Below are positions 40,591 through 47,513 of a stretch of DNA of 53,802 nucleotides, in pieces; position 1 is the first letter of the stretch, and every line of letters begins with the position of its first letter. The notes under the pieces are model-generated. The model had not been told where the DNA came from. It searched no databases and saw only the letters and a program-made list of their open reading frames with translations. The DNA is from a virus: IMG/VR virus record IMGVR_UViG_3300030107_003607, positions 1 to 53,802 of that record; one strand, given 5' to 3'. Made by a program: the position numbers and the translations under genes.

Positions 40591-40779
40591 ATGACAAAAC
40601 GATTCAAAGAGTTATTAGATAAATTAATAAAAAACAATAACGGTGAGCGTGAAGAGTCTAAGATTAGAGCGGAAATCATATCGCTACAATTTGAGGATGA
40701 CTACTTTATGAATAGAGAAAAGAGGAGAGTGAGGGAGACAAATGCCGAAGTGGGTACATCATATGATAAGAGGGCTTAA
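40591..40779 (+). CDS. Small charged hypothetical protein, 62 residues
   Basis: Helical and charged (MTKRFKELLDKLIKNNNGEREESKIRAEI), with a basic centre (NREKRRVRE). GGAG (40578-40581) is 9 bp upstream of ATG, within the tail of the structured region, so its translation could depend on RNA folding. Overlaps the next gene by 38 bp. Confidence 0.5.
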   Translation: MTKRFKELLDKLIKNNNGEREESKIRAEIISLQFEDDYFMNREKRRVRETNAEVGTSYDKRA

Positions 40780-41173
40780 ACAAATGAGAAGTAATATCGA
40801 TGGTACTTGGATTACTTGGGGAGACTTATTTATCTTACCTAAGTGGTGGAGCATATCTATTTGGTGTGTTGTGATACTCATCTTTCTAATGTTGAGCGGT
40901 TGTAAGGAAGATACTTATATAATGGGGTATAATAAGGATGGTAAGAAATCAACGGAATACTTCCCATTAGTCGATAAAAACAATAGGCTACACAAATTTC
41001 GTAAGGAATATAACATCGGTATATACGATGAGGACATTCTATATTGTGTAACTCATCATAAATGGGTAAGCGTTAAGGGTGTATATAAAGGCCCAATAGT
41101 AGACGAGAATAGCGATAGTTTAAGTTGGACAAAGACATATGAAGTAAGGGAGTTAAAGAATAATCAATGGTAA
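40742..41173 (+). CDS. Putative membrane-anchored or lipoprotein
   Basis: A 143-residue protein with one hydrophobic segment, ISIWCVVILIFLMLSGC, ending in a good lipobox (LSGC) at about residue 54; KEDTYIMGY follows. The unusually long basic/aromatic N-terminus before the signal (MPKWVHHMIRGLKQM...LPKWW) is odd for a lipoprotein, so a later start (ATG 40784) or a simple membrane anchor are alternatives. The exported domain is small and aromatic, comparable in kind, not in sequence, to the lipoprotein at 36636. Superinfection exclusion is possible. Confidence 0.6.
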   Translation: MPKWVHHMIRGLKQMRSNIDGTWITWGDLFILPKWWSISIWCVVILIFLMLSGCKEDTYIMGYNKDGKKSTEYFPLVDKNNRLHKFRKEYNIGIYDEDILYCVTHHKWVSVKGVYKGPIVDENSDSLSWTKTYEVRELKNNQW

Positions 41174-41256
41174 TAGAAATAACATTTTGGCTAGTAGCCG
41201 TTTTGGTTGTATATAGGTTTATAAACGAATTAGAGAGAGATGTATTCAATGGATAA
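41167..41256 (+). CDS. Membrane micro-protein, 29 residues
   Basis: ORF overlapping the upstream stop (ATGGTAA) and the downstream cupin start. It is mostly a single membrane span (ITFWLVAVLVVYRFI) ending in an acidic/basic tail. Coupled position makes translation plausible; function unknown. Confidence 0.42.
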   Translation: MVIEITFWLVAVLVVYRFINELERDVFNG

Positions 41257-41653
41257 GCCAAAGATATGTGAGGGTGAGTGCGTACCTAAAGGTTGGGGAG
41301 AAGAAATAATAATAGCGAATAACAAAGATTATTGCGGTAAGGTATTAGTATTTAATGATAGCGGTAAGTTTAGTATGCACTACCATATGATAAAGGATGA
41401 GACTTGGTATGTAGAGAAAGGAAGATTTGTGTATAGATGGATAGATACAGATACAGCGGAAGTAATGGAAAACTTATTAAAGCCAGGTGATGTAGTAAGA
41501 CAAAGGCCTGGACAACCTCATCAATTAGAGTGTCTCAATGGTGGTGGTAGAATATTTGAAGTGAGTACAGAACATAAGGATTCAGACTCATATAGGGTAA
41601 TGCCAGGTGACTCACAGAAGAGTAAAGTAACTACAAAGAATCCATTTAAGTAA
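41249..41653 (+). CDS. Cupin, mannose-6-phosphate isomerase-like
   Basis: A 134-residue small cupin like the C-terminal domain of GDP-mannose pyrophosphorylase/phosphomannose isomerase. Seen: VPKGWGEEIIIANN at the start (KxWG-E), FSMHYHMIKDETWYVEKGRFVYRW (metal-ligand HYH...E), LKPGDVVRQRPGQPHQLE (PG...PH-x-h) and GRIFEVSTEHKDSDSYRV. This EVST-x-H-x-D-D-x-R ending is typical of ManC/PMI cupins. Start at ATG 41249; ATG 41240 is an alternative. It lies away from the glycan operon but may contribute to sugar supply. Confidence 0.8.
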   Translation: MDKPKICEGECVPKGWGEEIIIANNKDYCGKVLVFNDSGKFSMHYHMIKDETWYVEKGRFVYRWIDTDTAEVMENLLKPGDVVRQRPGQPHQLECLNGGGRIFEVSTEHKDSDSYRVMPGDSQKSKVTTKNPFK

Positions 41654-41683
41654 AATAATTTATAGCGCCATATATTTATATGT

Positions 41684-42013
41684 ATGGGCGACAATTGGGA
41701 TAAACTAAACAAAGCTATTATAGCTGATTCAGCTTTACAGAAGTATATAGATACTAAATTTAAGAAGCTGAATAATGTATTAAAGGATCCTGATGGTTAT
41801 AATAGTGGAATAGCCTCCGATAGTAGAGTGTCGAAAGTCGAAGAGAAAGTAGACGAATTAGCCGCTTGGAGCCACCCACCTGTTGATTTCACAAACCGAT
41901 TAGATTCACTACACGACAAAATAGATAGAGTATTAGAGTTGCTCGAGCGGATTACATCCGAGCCATCCACCAATGTATATGGTGATGACGATTGGGCGAC
42001 ACCTTCCGAATAA
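41684..42013 (+). CDS. Coiled-coil hypothetical protein, 109 residues
   Basis: Not recognised. The central and C-terminal parts form heptad helices (SRVSKVEEKVDELAAW; RLDSLHDKIDRVLELLERI). There is no clear ribosome site before ATG 41684; a TATATTTAT string lies immediately upstream, so a leaderless or weakly translated message is possible. It may be a structural or tail-fibre accessory piece. Confidence 0.55.
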   Translation: MGDNWDKLNKAIIADSALQKYIDTKFKKLNNVLKDPDGYNSGIASDSRVSKVEEKVDELAAWSHPPVDFTNRLDSLHDKIDRVLELLERITSEPSTNVYGDDDWATPSE

Positions 42014-42067
42014 CCCATCTTAACCCACTTTTTGACACTACTACCTACTTATTGACATATAACACTA

Positions 42068-42122
42068 TGTCAGGGAGCGCAGAATATATAGCGCGTGTGT
42101 CACCCTGACAGAGTTTTTTTTA
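42068..42122 (+). terminator. Probable intrinsic terminator
   Basis: TGTCAGGG (42068-42075) pairs perfectly with CCCTGACA (42103-42110); inside, GCGC (42077-42080) pairs with GCGC (42091-42094). A short gap and then a run of eight T's (from 42114) follow. It closes the small-gene block ending at 42013 and precedes the HNH/HTH gene. The 27-base interior is long for a classic terminator. Confidence 0.6.
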
Positions 42123-42172
42123 TAGTAGCTTTGATATATTTGGTATGTCAAAGTGTCAGAATTGGGGTAATT

Positions 42173-42685
42173 ATGGCTAAAGTAAGCAAAAGTAAGATAG
42201 TTTGGGCGATTAATGAGACTCAGAGTATGCGTCAAGCCTCTAAATTGTTGGGCTTGGCATATAATACTTTTAAGAAGTACGCTAAGTTATATGAAGTTTG
42301 GGCACCATTGGAATCCAATAAAGGTATATCACAGAGTAAAAGCGGTGGTCTTAAACCTGTAGAGTTATTAGATATATTCGCTGGAAAGAATCCAGCGTAC
42401 TCTTCTACTAAGTTATTACACCGCTGTTTCAGAGAGGGATACTTAGCGGAAGAGTGTAGTAACTGTGGTCACGATGAATACCGCCCCTCTGATATGACTA
42501 AACCGCTAATGTTGGACTATTTGGATGATGACCAAACCAACAAAGACCTAGCCAATCTCAGGGTATTGTGTTATAACTGTTATTATCTACTCAAAATGGA
42601 CAGATTAGAGGTGGATGTACCAGCGAATGTCAAATCGTTCCAAAAGGCGATATATACCGCTTTTAATCAGAGTAGCAAATCCTAG
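42173..42685 (+). CDS. HTH plus degenerate HNH protein
   Basis: A 170-residue two-part protein. The N-terminus has a helix-turn-helix pattern (MRQASKLLGLAYNTFKKYAKLY, split at the turn LGL). The C-terminus has a zinc-binding HNH frame: CSNC (95-98), then PLMLDYLDDDQTNKDLANLRVLC and CYNCYY (133-138). In active HNH enzymes the D-x segment reads DH and the last knuckle CH; here both histidines are tyrosine (116 and 137) while the zinc cysteines and NLRVLC remain. So nuclease activity is probably lost and DNA binding kept, suggesting a regulator. ATG 42173 follows GGGG weakly; a 6-bp inverted repeat CTTTGA/TCAAAG (42129-42153) lies upstream. Confidence 0.68.
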   Translation: MAKVSKSKIVWAINETQSMRQASKLLGLAYNTFKKYAKLYEVWAPLESNKGISQSKSGGLKPVELLDIFAGKNPAYSSTKLLHRCFREGYLAEECSNCGHDEYRPSDMTKPLMLDYLDDDQTNKDLANLRVLCYNCYYLLKMDRLEVDVPANVKSFQKAIYTAFNQSSKS

Positions 42686-42789
42686 CATATTTTATCTTCG
42701 CTCAGGCCAACCTGAAATTTACACATATTTGGTGGTAATGTCAAGCCATAATATAACAAAAAATAAATTAAAAAAAGTGAAAAAAAGGC

Positions 42790-42819
42790 TTGACTCGTAT
42801 TGCATTTTATGAGTACATT
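42790..42819 (+). promoter_or_regulatory. Sigma70-type promoter D, reading into structured non-coding DNA
   Basis: -35 TTGACT (42790-42795), 18-bp spacer, -10 TACATT (42814-42819), with AAAAAAGGC prefix. The leader (TTAGGTGTTATTGAGAGAGAAAA) resembles that of the promoter at 44092, but the first ATG downstream (42848) reads ATG GTG TAA. Thus no protein gene follows for over 500 bp and the promoter likely makes the RNA at 42826-43340. Confidence 0.8.
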
Positions 42820-42825
42820 TAGGTG

Positions 42826-43340
42826 TTATTGAGAGAGAAAAAATTTAATGGTGTAATAGACGAAAAGACATCGTAGTGAAAGGGGCTGAAAAGTGCTGGG
42901 TTTCGAAACCGCAACTGAGTAAACTACGGCTTTGAAAGGCCAAAGATAGAGAGCTAATCACTCTCTTAGGTAAGAGGTTGTCTGAGACTGAAACGGAGTG
43001 ATTACCAGAGTAGGTCGTTAGTAGGGCTGGGGGGTTCGAATCCCCCCTCATCGATTCAGAAGTCGGAACTGATACAAATACCGACAAAGATTTAGGTGGT
43101 GTTGAAACGAGGATGAACCGGCGGGCGATAGTCTCAAACAATGTGGATTCCGGCTCCTCACCACCAAAAGCATTTGTTGTCCATAGGTTCGAAAGAGGAG
43201 TAGGCTTATGGTGGGGTGAGTTCCCTTAAAGTGTATATGCTCGTTTCAGACTAATATCGATTAATGTCAGAAACAGACCAACTCAAAGAATTTCAGCGGT
43301 ACGCTTAAAAATAAAAGAGCGCTAACTATTTATTACTATA
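42826..43340 (+). ncRNA. Long structured non-coding RNA candidate
   Basis: About 500 bp without a convincing ORF, GC-richer than its surroundings, directly downstream of promoter D. Perfect helices include CGTAGT (42872-42877)/ACTACG (42923-42928), palindrome 42899-42910, a TGAA-loop hairpin 42928-42941, TAATCACTC (42955-42963)/GAGTGATTA (42996-43004) competing with AGAGAG/CTCTCT (42948-42966), GGGGGG-TTCGAAT-CCCCCC (43029-43047), GTCGG/CCGAC (43062-43085), a long bulged arm 43095-43165 (GGTGG/CCACC, GAGGA/TCCTC, CCGG/CCGG) and GTTTC-A-GAC/GTC-A-GAAAC (43243-43274). The T-loop-like TTCGAAT fits the tRNA consensus, but no full tRNA or tmRNA can be built. Identity unknown. Confidence 0.6.
43029..43047 (+). 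other. T-arm-like hairpin within the structured RNA
   Basis: Six G-C pairs close a 7-base TTCGAAT loop, which fits the TTCRANY consensus of tRNA T-loops exactly. The bases after it (CTCATCG) would be the 3' acceptor strand, but a matching 5' strand is not found 60-90 bp upstream, so this is not annotated as a tRNA. Confidence 0.55.
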
Positions 43341-43353
43341 TAGGAGTAATACA

Positions 43354-43542
43354 ATGCCAAAAGATAAGCTAACAGATTTCGATGTAATAGAGATAATAGA
43401 ACAGGAGATGATCAGTATGTGGGCTACAGGCGAAATACCACATCTGCTCAAAAACGATCCAGAATTTGTCAAAGTGATTACAGAGGGTATATATATGGAA
43501 AAGAGCTTTTGGAAACGACATATGGTTATTGGAGAAGCTTAG
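43354..43542 (+). CDS. Small acidic hypothetical protein, 62 residues
   Basis: Good ribosome site (AGGAG 43342-43346) before ATG. Helical protein (FDVIEIIEQEMISMWATGEIPHLL...SFWKRHMVIGEA). Not recognised. It is the first ORF after the structured RNA, so may share its transcript. Confidence 0.62.
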   Translation: MPKDKLTDFDVIEIIEQEMISMWATGEIPHLLKNDPEFVKVITEGIYMEKSFWKRHMVIGEA

Positions 43543-43707
43543 TGACATAATGACATACCTGGTGGCATTAAGTCGTTAATCGCAAAACTATGACATTGTG
43601 ACAGGCGCTCCATACTCATTCTCGTATCGGACCAGGTTTTGAGTTCCTATAGAAATTGACATATTTGTCGTATCATAATGATAAAAAATAAACAGCTAGG
43701 AGTTATA
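43543..43707 (+). other. 165-bp intergenic stretch with inverted repeat
   Basis: No ORF. ACCTGGT (43557-43563) and ACCAGGT (43631-43637) are perfect complements 67 bp apart, and GACAT is repeated (AGTGACATAATGACAT; TATGACATTGTGACA). A TTGACA box at 43656-43661 could be a -35, but no good -10 lies at the 18-bp spacing used elsewhere (GATAAA). Holds the AGGAG site of the next gene at its end. Confidence 0.4.
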
Positions 43708-44070
43708 ATGAAAAGAATATTAGGAAGTGTAATACACATACTTTTGGTAATAGGTACTTTACTATTGTGTACATCTAAATTAAATGGGAGTGACGAATGG
43801 GGAAGTTTTATGAAACCATTGGAAAAGGTAGAGATGATTCCATATAGATTAGTACCATCAGGAGATGTTCATTGTGCTATATCCATAGAGATAATAGAAC
43901 CTATATCTATGGTTAGTATACCACACAGATACGAAGAAGAAATCGAAGAAGTTATATTAGATAGAATCACATTTGAGGTTACTAATCCATTTGCCGAAAA
44001 TGAGATTTTTTATATAGATGGTAAACCATACTTTCTATTGAGAGTACCATATACAGGTGTAAAGTGGTAG
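43708..44070 (+). CDS. Exported hypothetical protein, 120 residues
   Basis: The N-terminus MKRILGSVIHILLVIGTLLLCTSKLNGS is a signal peptide or single membrane anchor. The mature part is beta-rich (SGDVHCAISIEIIEP, ITFEVTNPF, EIFYIDGKPYFLLRVPY). ATG 43708 has AGGAG 6 bp upstream; an in-frame ATG at 43678 lacks one. Function not recognised; an envelope protein. Confidence 0.65.
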   Translation: MKRILGSVIHILLVIGTLLLCTSKLNGSDEWGSFMKPLEKVEMIPYRLVPSGDVHCAISIEIIEPISMVSIPHRYEEEIEEVILDRITFEVTNPFAENEIFYIDGKPYFLLRVPYTGVKW

Positions 44071-44091
44071 TAAAATAATTAAAGAAAAGGC

Positions 44092-44121
44092 TTGACTCGT
44101 ATACATATTCTTTATTATCTT
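44092..44121 (+). promoter_or_regulatory. Sigma70-type promoter E of the repeated family
   Basis: TTGACT (44092-44097), 18-bp spacer, TATCTT (44116-44121), prefix AAAAGGC and spacer start CGTATAC. Leader TTAGGGGTATTGAGAAAGGA supplies the ribosome site for the gene at 44148. Confidence 0.8.
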
Positions 44122-44147
44122 TAGGGGTATTGAGAAAGGAAAAATTA

Positions 44148-44270
44148 ATGAAGTCAATGAGTTTTAAAAATAGAGATGAGATGGTTAAAAAACTTCAATC
44201 TCTACAATCAGAAATGAACGATTGGTTTAAACAGATGGATAAAACCATCGCTAGTCAAAAGGAACAATAA
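44148..44270 (+). CDS. Small coiled-coil protein, 40 residues
   Basis: First ORF after promoter E, with AAAGGA 8-9 bp upstream. Amphipathic helix (MVKKLQSLQSEMNDWFKQMDK). Its TAA overlaps the next ATG (TAATG). Function unknown, but promoter, ribosome site and coupling make expression likely. Confidence 0.58.
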   Translation: MKSMSFKNRDEMVKKLQSLQSEMNDWFKQMDKTIASQKEQ

Positions 44271-44602
44271 TGAATTTCAAAGAAACGATATATGGTAATA
44301 GTTACTTACTTGGTAAGGATGTTTATGTGAATGGTAAGCATAAAATCCTAAACGTTCAGTTTGCCGATTATCTTAGGGATTTGGGTTTAATAGGACATAC
44401 AGGTCCTGTTCATAATATAGCAGTAGTATGGTCTGAGAAAAATGATGGTGAGCAATATGTTCATCAGATTTACGATCACGATACTGGTGAGATTTACTTT
44501 GATGAACCTACAGATGAGTATACTAATGAGGTAGATGAAATAGTAAGTGCGTTACTTATGTATGGTAATTTAGAACAAACGATTGACTCTGGCATATGTT
44601 AA
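44270..44602 (+). CDS. Hypothetical protein, 110 residues
   Basis: Not recognised. An acidic, strand-rich protein (GNSYLLGKDVYVNGKHKILNV; NIAVVWSEKNDG; IYDHDTGEIYFDEPTDEY). Coupled to the micro-gene upstream; the next promoter begins 9 bp after its stop. Confidence 0.6.
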   Translation: MNFKETIYGNSYLLGKDVYVNGKHKILNVQFADYLRDLGLIGHTGPVHNIAVVWSEKNDGEQYVHQIYDHDTGEIYFDEPTDEYTNEVDEIVSALLMYGNLEQTIDSGIC

Positions 44603-44610
44603 GTTAAGGC

Positions 44611-44640
44611 TTGACACATATATGTTTTTATGAGTAAGTT
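44611..44640 (+). promoter_or_regulatory. Promoter F of the repeated family (weak -10)
   Basis: TTGACA (44611-44616), 18-bp spacer, TAAGTT (44635-44640), prefix TTAAGGC. The -10 lies inside the ORF starting at 44630, so either that ORF begins later or it is read from promoter E only. Confidence 0.5.
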
Positions 44641-44833
44641 CTTTGACTATGGAGATGACGAACCGGCCTATTATCATATAAAGGCTAGGGATATGAGTAT
44701 CTATAAACCTAAAGGTAAAGTTATGACTTTTTGGTTATGGGGTAATTCAGAGTCTCACATTAGAGAAATATTAAGTAAGAAAGATATAAAGGATATTGAA
44801 TGGATAAAGAAAGAGATTCCGCCGTTTGTATAG
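44630..44833 (+). CDS. Small hypothetical protein, up to 67 residues
   Basis: Not recognised. ATG 44630 has no ribosome site and overlaps the -10 of promoter F; the next in-frame methionine is at residue 22 (DMSIYKPKGK). Contains KVMTFWLWGNSESHIREIL, a strand-helix unit. Its end overlaps the next gene by 34 bp. Confidence 0.45.
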   Translation: MSKFFDYGDDEPAYYHIKARDMSIYKPKGKVMTFWLWGNSESHIREILSKKDIKDIEWIKKEIPPFV

Positions 44834-45342
44834 AGTGTAGTAATACTATATCAGACGAGCGTATTCACTTAGGTTATACAGAATGTTTAGAGTGTAGTAA
44901 AGTAGATAAATATTCTTCTCATACAGTGTACCCACATAAAACAGGTGGATATATACAACCTATCTCTGCAGAACAATCTGATAATATGAAAAGGTTAGAC
45001 CGCCGAAGTGTAGGTAGTGGGCGTAGGGCTAAAGGAATAGTAGCGGATAATAGTTGGGATAGGTGGTTAAAGGATTACTTATCTAAGAAAGACTCACCCA
45101 AAACTAAGCGTAAGACTTATCCGTTACGCACACCATTACCAATATATATCCCTTATAAAGAAGCAATCGATGAGGCGTTAAAAAAGTTTGAGTCACGAGG
45201 TTACGAAGCAGCAGCGGAACTCACACAATCTATGTATTCGAGCGACAAGATTTCGTTAGCACACAAAGCGAAAATTATGAACGAGCTTTCCTCACTAGCC
45301 GTACTCACGACCAAACAGCGTAAGTGGATGAAAAAATTATGA
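44800..45342 (+). CDS. Zinc-binding hypothetical protein
   Basis: A 180-residue basic protein whose N-terminus has two cysteine pairs, CIEC (about 10-13) and CLEC (about 29-32), similar in spacing to DksA/TraR-type zinc fingers. The centre is arginine/lysine-rich and the C-terminus helical (ALKKFESRGYEAAAEL, LAHKAKIMNELSSLAVL). DNA or RNA polymerase binding is conceivable, but no family is certain. Confidence 0.58.
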   Translation: MDKERDSAVCIECSNTISDERIHLGYTECLECSKVDKYSSHTVYPHKTGGYIQPISAEQSDNMKRLDRRSVGSGRRAKGIVADNSWDRWLKDYLSKKDSPKTKRKTYPLRTPLPIYIPYKEAIDEALKKFESRGYEAAAELTQSMYSSDKISLAHKAKIMNELSSLAVLTTKQRKWMKKL

Positions 45343-45599
45343 TGTTTAACAAACTTGGGCACTATATATATAAGAGGATGTGTAAAGACCAAAACAGACT
45401 ATCCAAAAAGAGACCACTAAATATGTATGGTTTATATGTACAACCAAAAGATGTCCAAAGATATATCAATGATTATTATAATTATGGAATAGATTATATG
45501 GGTGACGATAATATGTCATCAGAAGATTTTGTAGAATCAGAAATAAACAAACCAGGCACAGAACGATATTGGGATGAGCCTGATGGAAAGGAGTTATGA
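45339..45599 (+). CDS. Hypothetical protein, 86 residues
   Basis: Not recognised. Basic N-terminus with many tyrosines (MMFNKLGHYIYKRM; YINDYYNYGIDYMG) and an acidic end (RYWDEPDGKEL). ATG 45339 overlaps the upstream stop (ATGATG); an ORF extension to 45324 is unlikely. Confidence 0.55.
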   Translation: MMFNKLGHYIYKRMCKDQNRLSKKRPLNMYGLYVQPKDVQRYINDYYNYGIDYMGDDNMSSEDFVESEINKPGTERYWDEPDGKEL

Positions 45600-45712
45600 G
45601 ACCCAAAATGTTAGATGAAGTTATTAAACGTAGAAATGAGAATATCAAAGTTCTCTTAATAGCCGTAGTGAGCTTTTTAATAGGATTAGTAATGGGAGTT
45701 ATGTCAGTATGA
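45596..45712 (+). CDS. Membrane micro-protein, 38 residues
   Basis: AAGGAG (45588-45593) sits 2-3 bp before ATG 45596. After a charged helix (LDEVIKRRNENI), one membrane span follows (VLLIAVVSFLIGLVMGVM). It is coupled to the UVDE gene by a 4-bp overlap. Function unknown. Confidence 0.55.
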   Translation: MRPKMLDEVIKRRNENIKVLLIAVVSFLIGLVMGVMSV

Positions 45713-46665
45713 ATATAGGATACGCTTGTATTAATATGCAATTGTCTTACCCACAAAAGTATGGTGGTGCTGAGAAAGGAGTTAAACCAATCACTACAGG
45801 CCGTAGTATGATTAAACGAACCTTTCAATCTAAAGGTTTGGATTATGCTAGTGAACTAACACTAGCCAATTGTATGGACTTAGATAAGATTGTAGATTGG
45901 AATATACTAAATAACTATAAGTTCTTTCGTATCACATCAGGCCTTGCACCGTGGAAGTCTGAATATGAGTGGGATGATTTGAAAGATATATTTAGGATTA
46001 AAACACATTTACGTTCCGCTGGCATAAAAGCTAAGACTCACAATCTTCGTATCACATCTCATCCAGGTCCATTCAATGTTCTTACCTCACCACACCCACA
46101 CGTTGTAGATAATTGTATTAGTGATTTAACCGACCACGGTAGTGTGTTTGATATGATGGGGTTGAGTAGAACACCTTACAACAAAATTAATATTCATATC
46201 GGTGGTGCTTATGGAGATAAACCAGCTGCTATGGAAAGATTTTGTAAAAACTTTGAAAGACTACCTGAATCAGTTCAGAGTAGATTAACAGTAGAAAATG
46301 ATGATAAAGCATCAATGTATTCAGTAAAGGAGTTATATTATGGAGTGTACAAGCGTATTGGCGTGCCCGTCGTGTTTGACTACCATCACCACAGGTTTTG
46401 TGATGGTGGGCTTAGTGAACAAGAGGCTTTGGAAATGGCTATATCAACTTGGCCGAAAGACATTGTACCAGTTGTCCACTACAGCGAAAGTCGCAGTAAG
46501 GAACGACTTGACGAGTCAATTAGACCTCAAGCCCATTCTGATTATGTCTACGATTATATTGACACTTATGGTAATGATGTTGATATTATGATTGAGGCAA
46601 AACATAAGGAGTTAGCGGTTCTAAAGTATTTAGAACTACACGGCCACTTAGATGGACTATCCTAA
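45709..46665 (+). CDS. uvsE: UV-damage endonuclease (UVDE/UvsE-like)
   Basis: A TIM-barrel, metal-dependent endonuclease that nicks DNA 5' to UV photoproducts and some other lesions. Seen: NIGYACINMQL at the start, FFRITSGLAPW near 72 (family RxSSxLxPW), NIHIGGAYGDKPAAMERFCKNFERL near 163, RLTVENDDK near 194 with metal-binding Glu, VVFDYHHHRFC near 223 (catalytic HHH cluster) and VVHYSES near 257. Length 318 fits the family. Common in phages of sunlit waters. It overlaps the sulfotransferase gene by 14 bp. Confidence 0.93.
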   Translation: MNIGYACINMQLSYPQKYGGAEKGVKPITTGRSMIKRTFQSKGLDYASELTLANCMDLDKIVDWNILNNYKFFRITSGLAPWKSEYEWDDLKDIFRIKTHLRSAGIKAKTHNLRITSHPGPFNVLTSPHPHVVDNCISDLTDHGSVFDMMGLSRTPYNKINIHIGGAYGDKPAAMERFCKNFERLPESVQSRLTVENDDKASMYSVKELYYGVYKRIGVPVVFDYHHHRFCDGGLSEQEALEMAISTWPKDIVPVVHYSESRSKERLDESIRPQAHSDYVYDYIDTYGNDVDIMIEAKHKELAVLKYLELHGHLDGLS

Positions 46666-47506
46666 TCTTAATATGAACGTAGTGCACATCCCAAGATGTG
46701 CTGGAAATTCGTTTAAGATTTATCTTATGAGTTTGTATGGATTGACTCTAACAGAAACCATACACAAAGGTAGTGATGTTGATGAGGGTGTATGGGAAGA
46801 TTTAAAAGACAACCCACATTTAGTAGATGCTAAAATAATAATAGAGGGAGAATTGGGTAAGTTTGCTTATTCGCATAGTTGGGATTCTCAGAAATATGCC
46901 GATAAAATATTATTTGATAATGAAAGTGTTGCTAATACAGATTATAAAGAAAACATATATAGATGGCCTGGTGTAGATTTCGATCTTATATTTGGTCACT
47001 TTGGAATTGACAAATGGAAACATTTAAATAAACGTAATATAGTTTGGTTGAGAGATCCTTTAGAACGGGCTTTATCGGAATGGAGATTTCACATATTGGC
47101 TCAAAGATATTTTTACTTTAGTGATACAGACTACGATTCGCCTGATGAGATAGATGGTATTGGTAGAATGATATTTAAAGAAAAGATGGATGTTAATGAT
47201 GTTATAAATTCTGATGTGATGGTGGATGTATTATCACAATATGCTGGAGATGATTTATCTGTTTTTGATTTTGTTGGCAAAGTAGAAAACTTTGACAATG
47301 ACTTAATAAGATTTCAAGATATGTTTGGTTTGGATAGAACTCATATAGACAAAACAAATAAGTTTAATAGTTTATCAGGTCTAATAGATTCACACTGTAA
47401 CCTTTGTGATGAAAGAACAAATATATTAAAACAATCTGTAGATAAAGAAAGATTTTACAAAACACATAAAAGGGATTATGAATTATATAACTCACTTAAT
47501 AGATAA
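46652..47506 (+). CDS. Sulfotransferase-like protein
   Basis: A 284-residue protein with PAPS-dependent sulfotransferase motifs. HIPRCAGNSFKIYL (about 12-25) corresponds to HIPKTAGTS of the Sulfotransfer_2 family, binding the 5'-phosphosulfate; NIVWLRDPLERALSEWRFH near 128 is the 3'-phosphate loop (LRDP-x-x-R-x-x-S). FVGKVENFDNDLIRFQDM further down matches the VG-x-x-E segment. It would sulfate a sugar or lipid. It is outside the glycan operon, next to UVDE. Confidence 0.85.
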   Translation: MDYPNLNMNVVHIPRCAGNSFKIYLMSLYGLTLTETIHKGSDVDEGVWEDLKDNPHLVDAKIIIEGELGKFAYSHSWDSQKYADKILFDNESVANTDYKENIYRWPGVDFDLIFGHFGIDKWKHLNKRNIVWLRDPLERALSEWRFHILAQRYFYFSDTDYDSPDEIDGIGRMIFKEKMDVNDVINSDVMVDVLSQYAGDDLSVFDFVGKVENFDNDLIRFQDMFGLDRTHIDKTNKFNSLSGLIDSHCNLCDERTNILKQSVDKERFYKTHKRDYELYNSLNR

Positions 47507-47513
47507 GATAAAA

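Noticed and set aside
42032-42063. Two TTGACA boxes (42032, 42052)
   Set aside because: No suitable -10 at 16-19 bp; the second lies at the edge of the terminator stem.
42615-42812. 65-codon ORF overlapping the HNH-like gene end
   Set aside because: It runs through poly-A/promoter D sequence, has no ribosome site and looks like chance coding.
42955-43140. Possible group I intron core: GAGACT (42984-42989) complementary to AGTCTC (43129-43134), with a P3-like pairing
   Set aside because: There is no room for P4-P6 between the P3-like and P7-like strands, and the second strand lies in a better long hairpin (43095-43165). No split exon was found.
43020-43215. Permuted tRNA/tmRNA, with TGGTGGG (43209-43215) as 5' acceptor strand
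   Set aside because: Three of seven pairs would be G-U, and no D-arm or anticodon arm is evident.
42826-43340. Possible tmRNA: GGGGCTGA near 42883, AACTACGGCTTTGAA tag-like stretch, then a T-arm at 43029
   Set aside because: The bases after the T-arm (CTCATCG) do not pair with GGGGCTG, no CCA end, and the tag-like frame lacks an A-A-type ending. Similarities are short.
43656-43685. TTGACA at 43656 as a further family promoter
   Set aside because: At 18 bp spacing the -10 would be GATAAA and the flanking family bases are absent; left as uncertain within the intergenic note.
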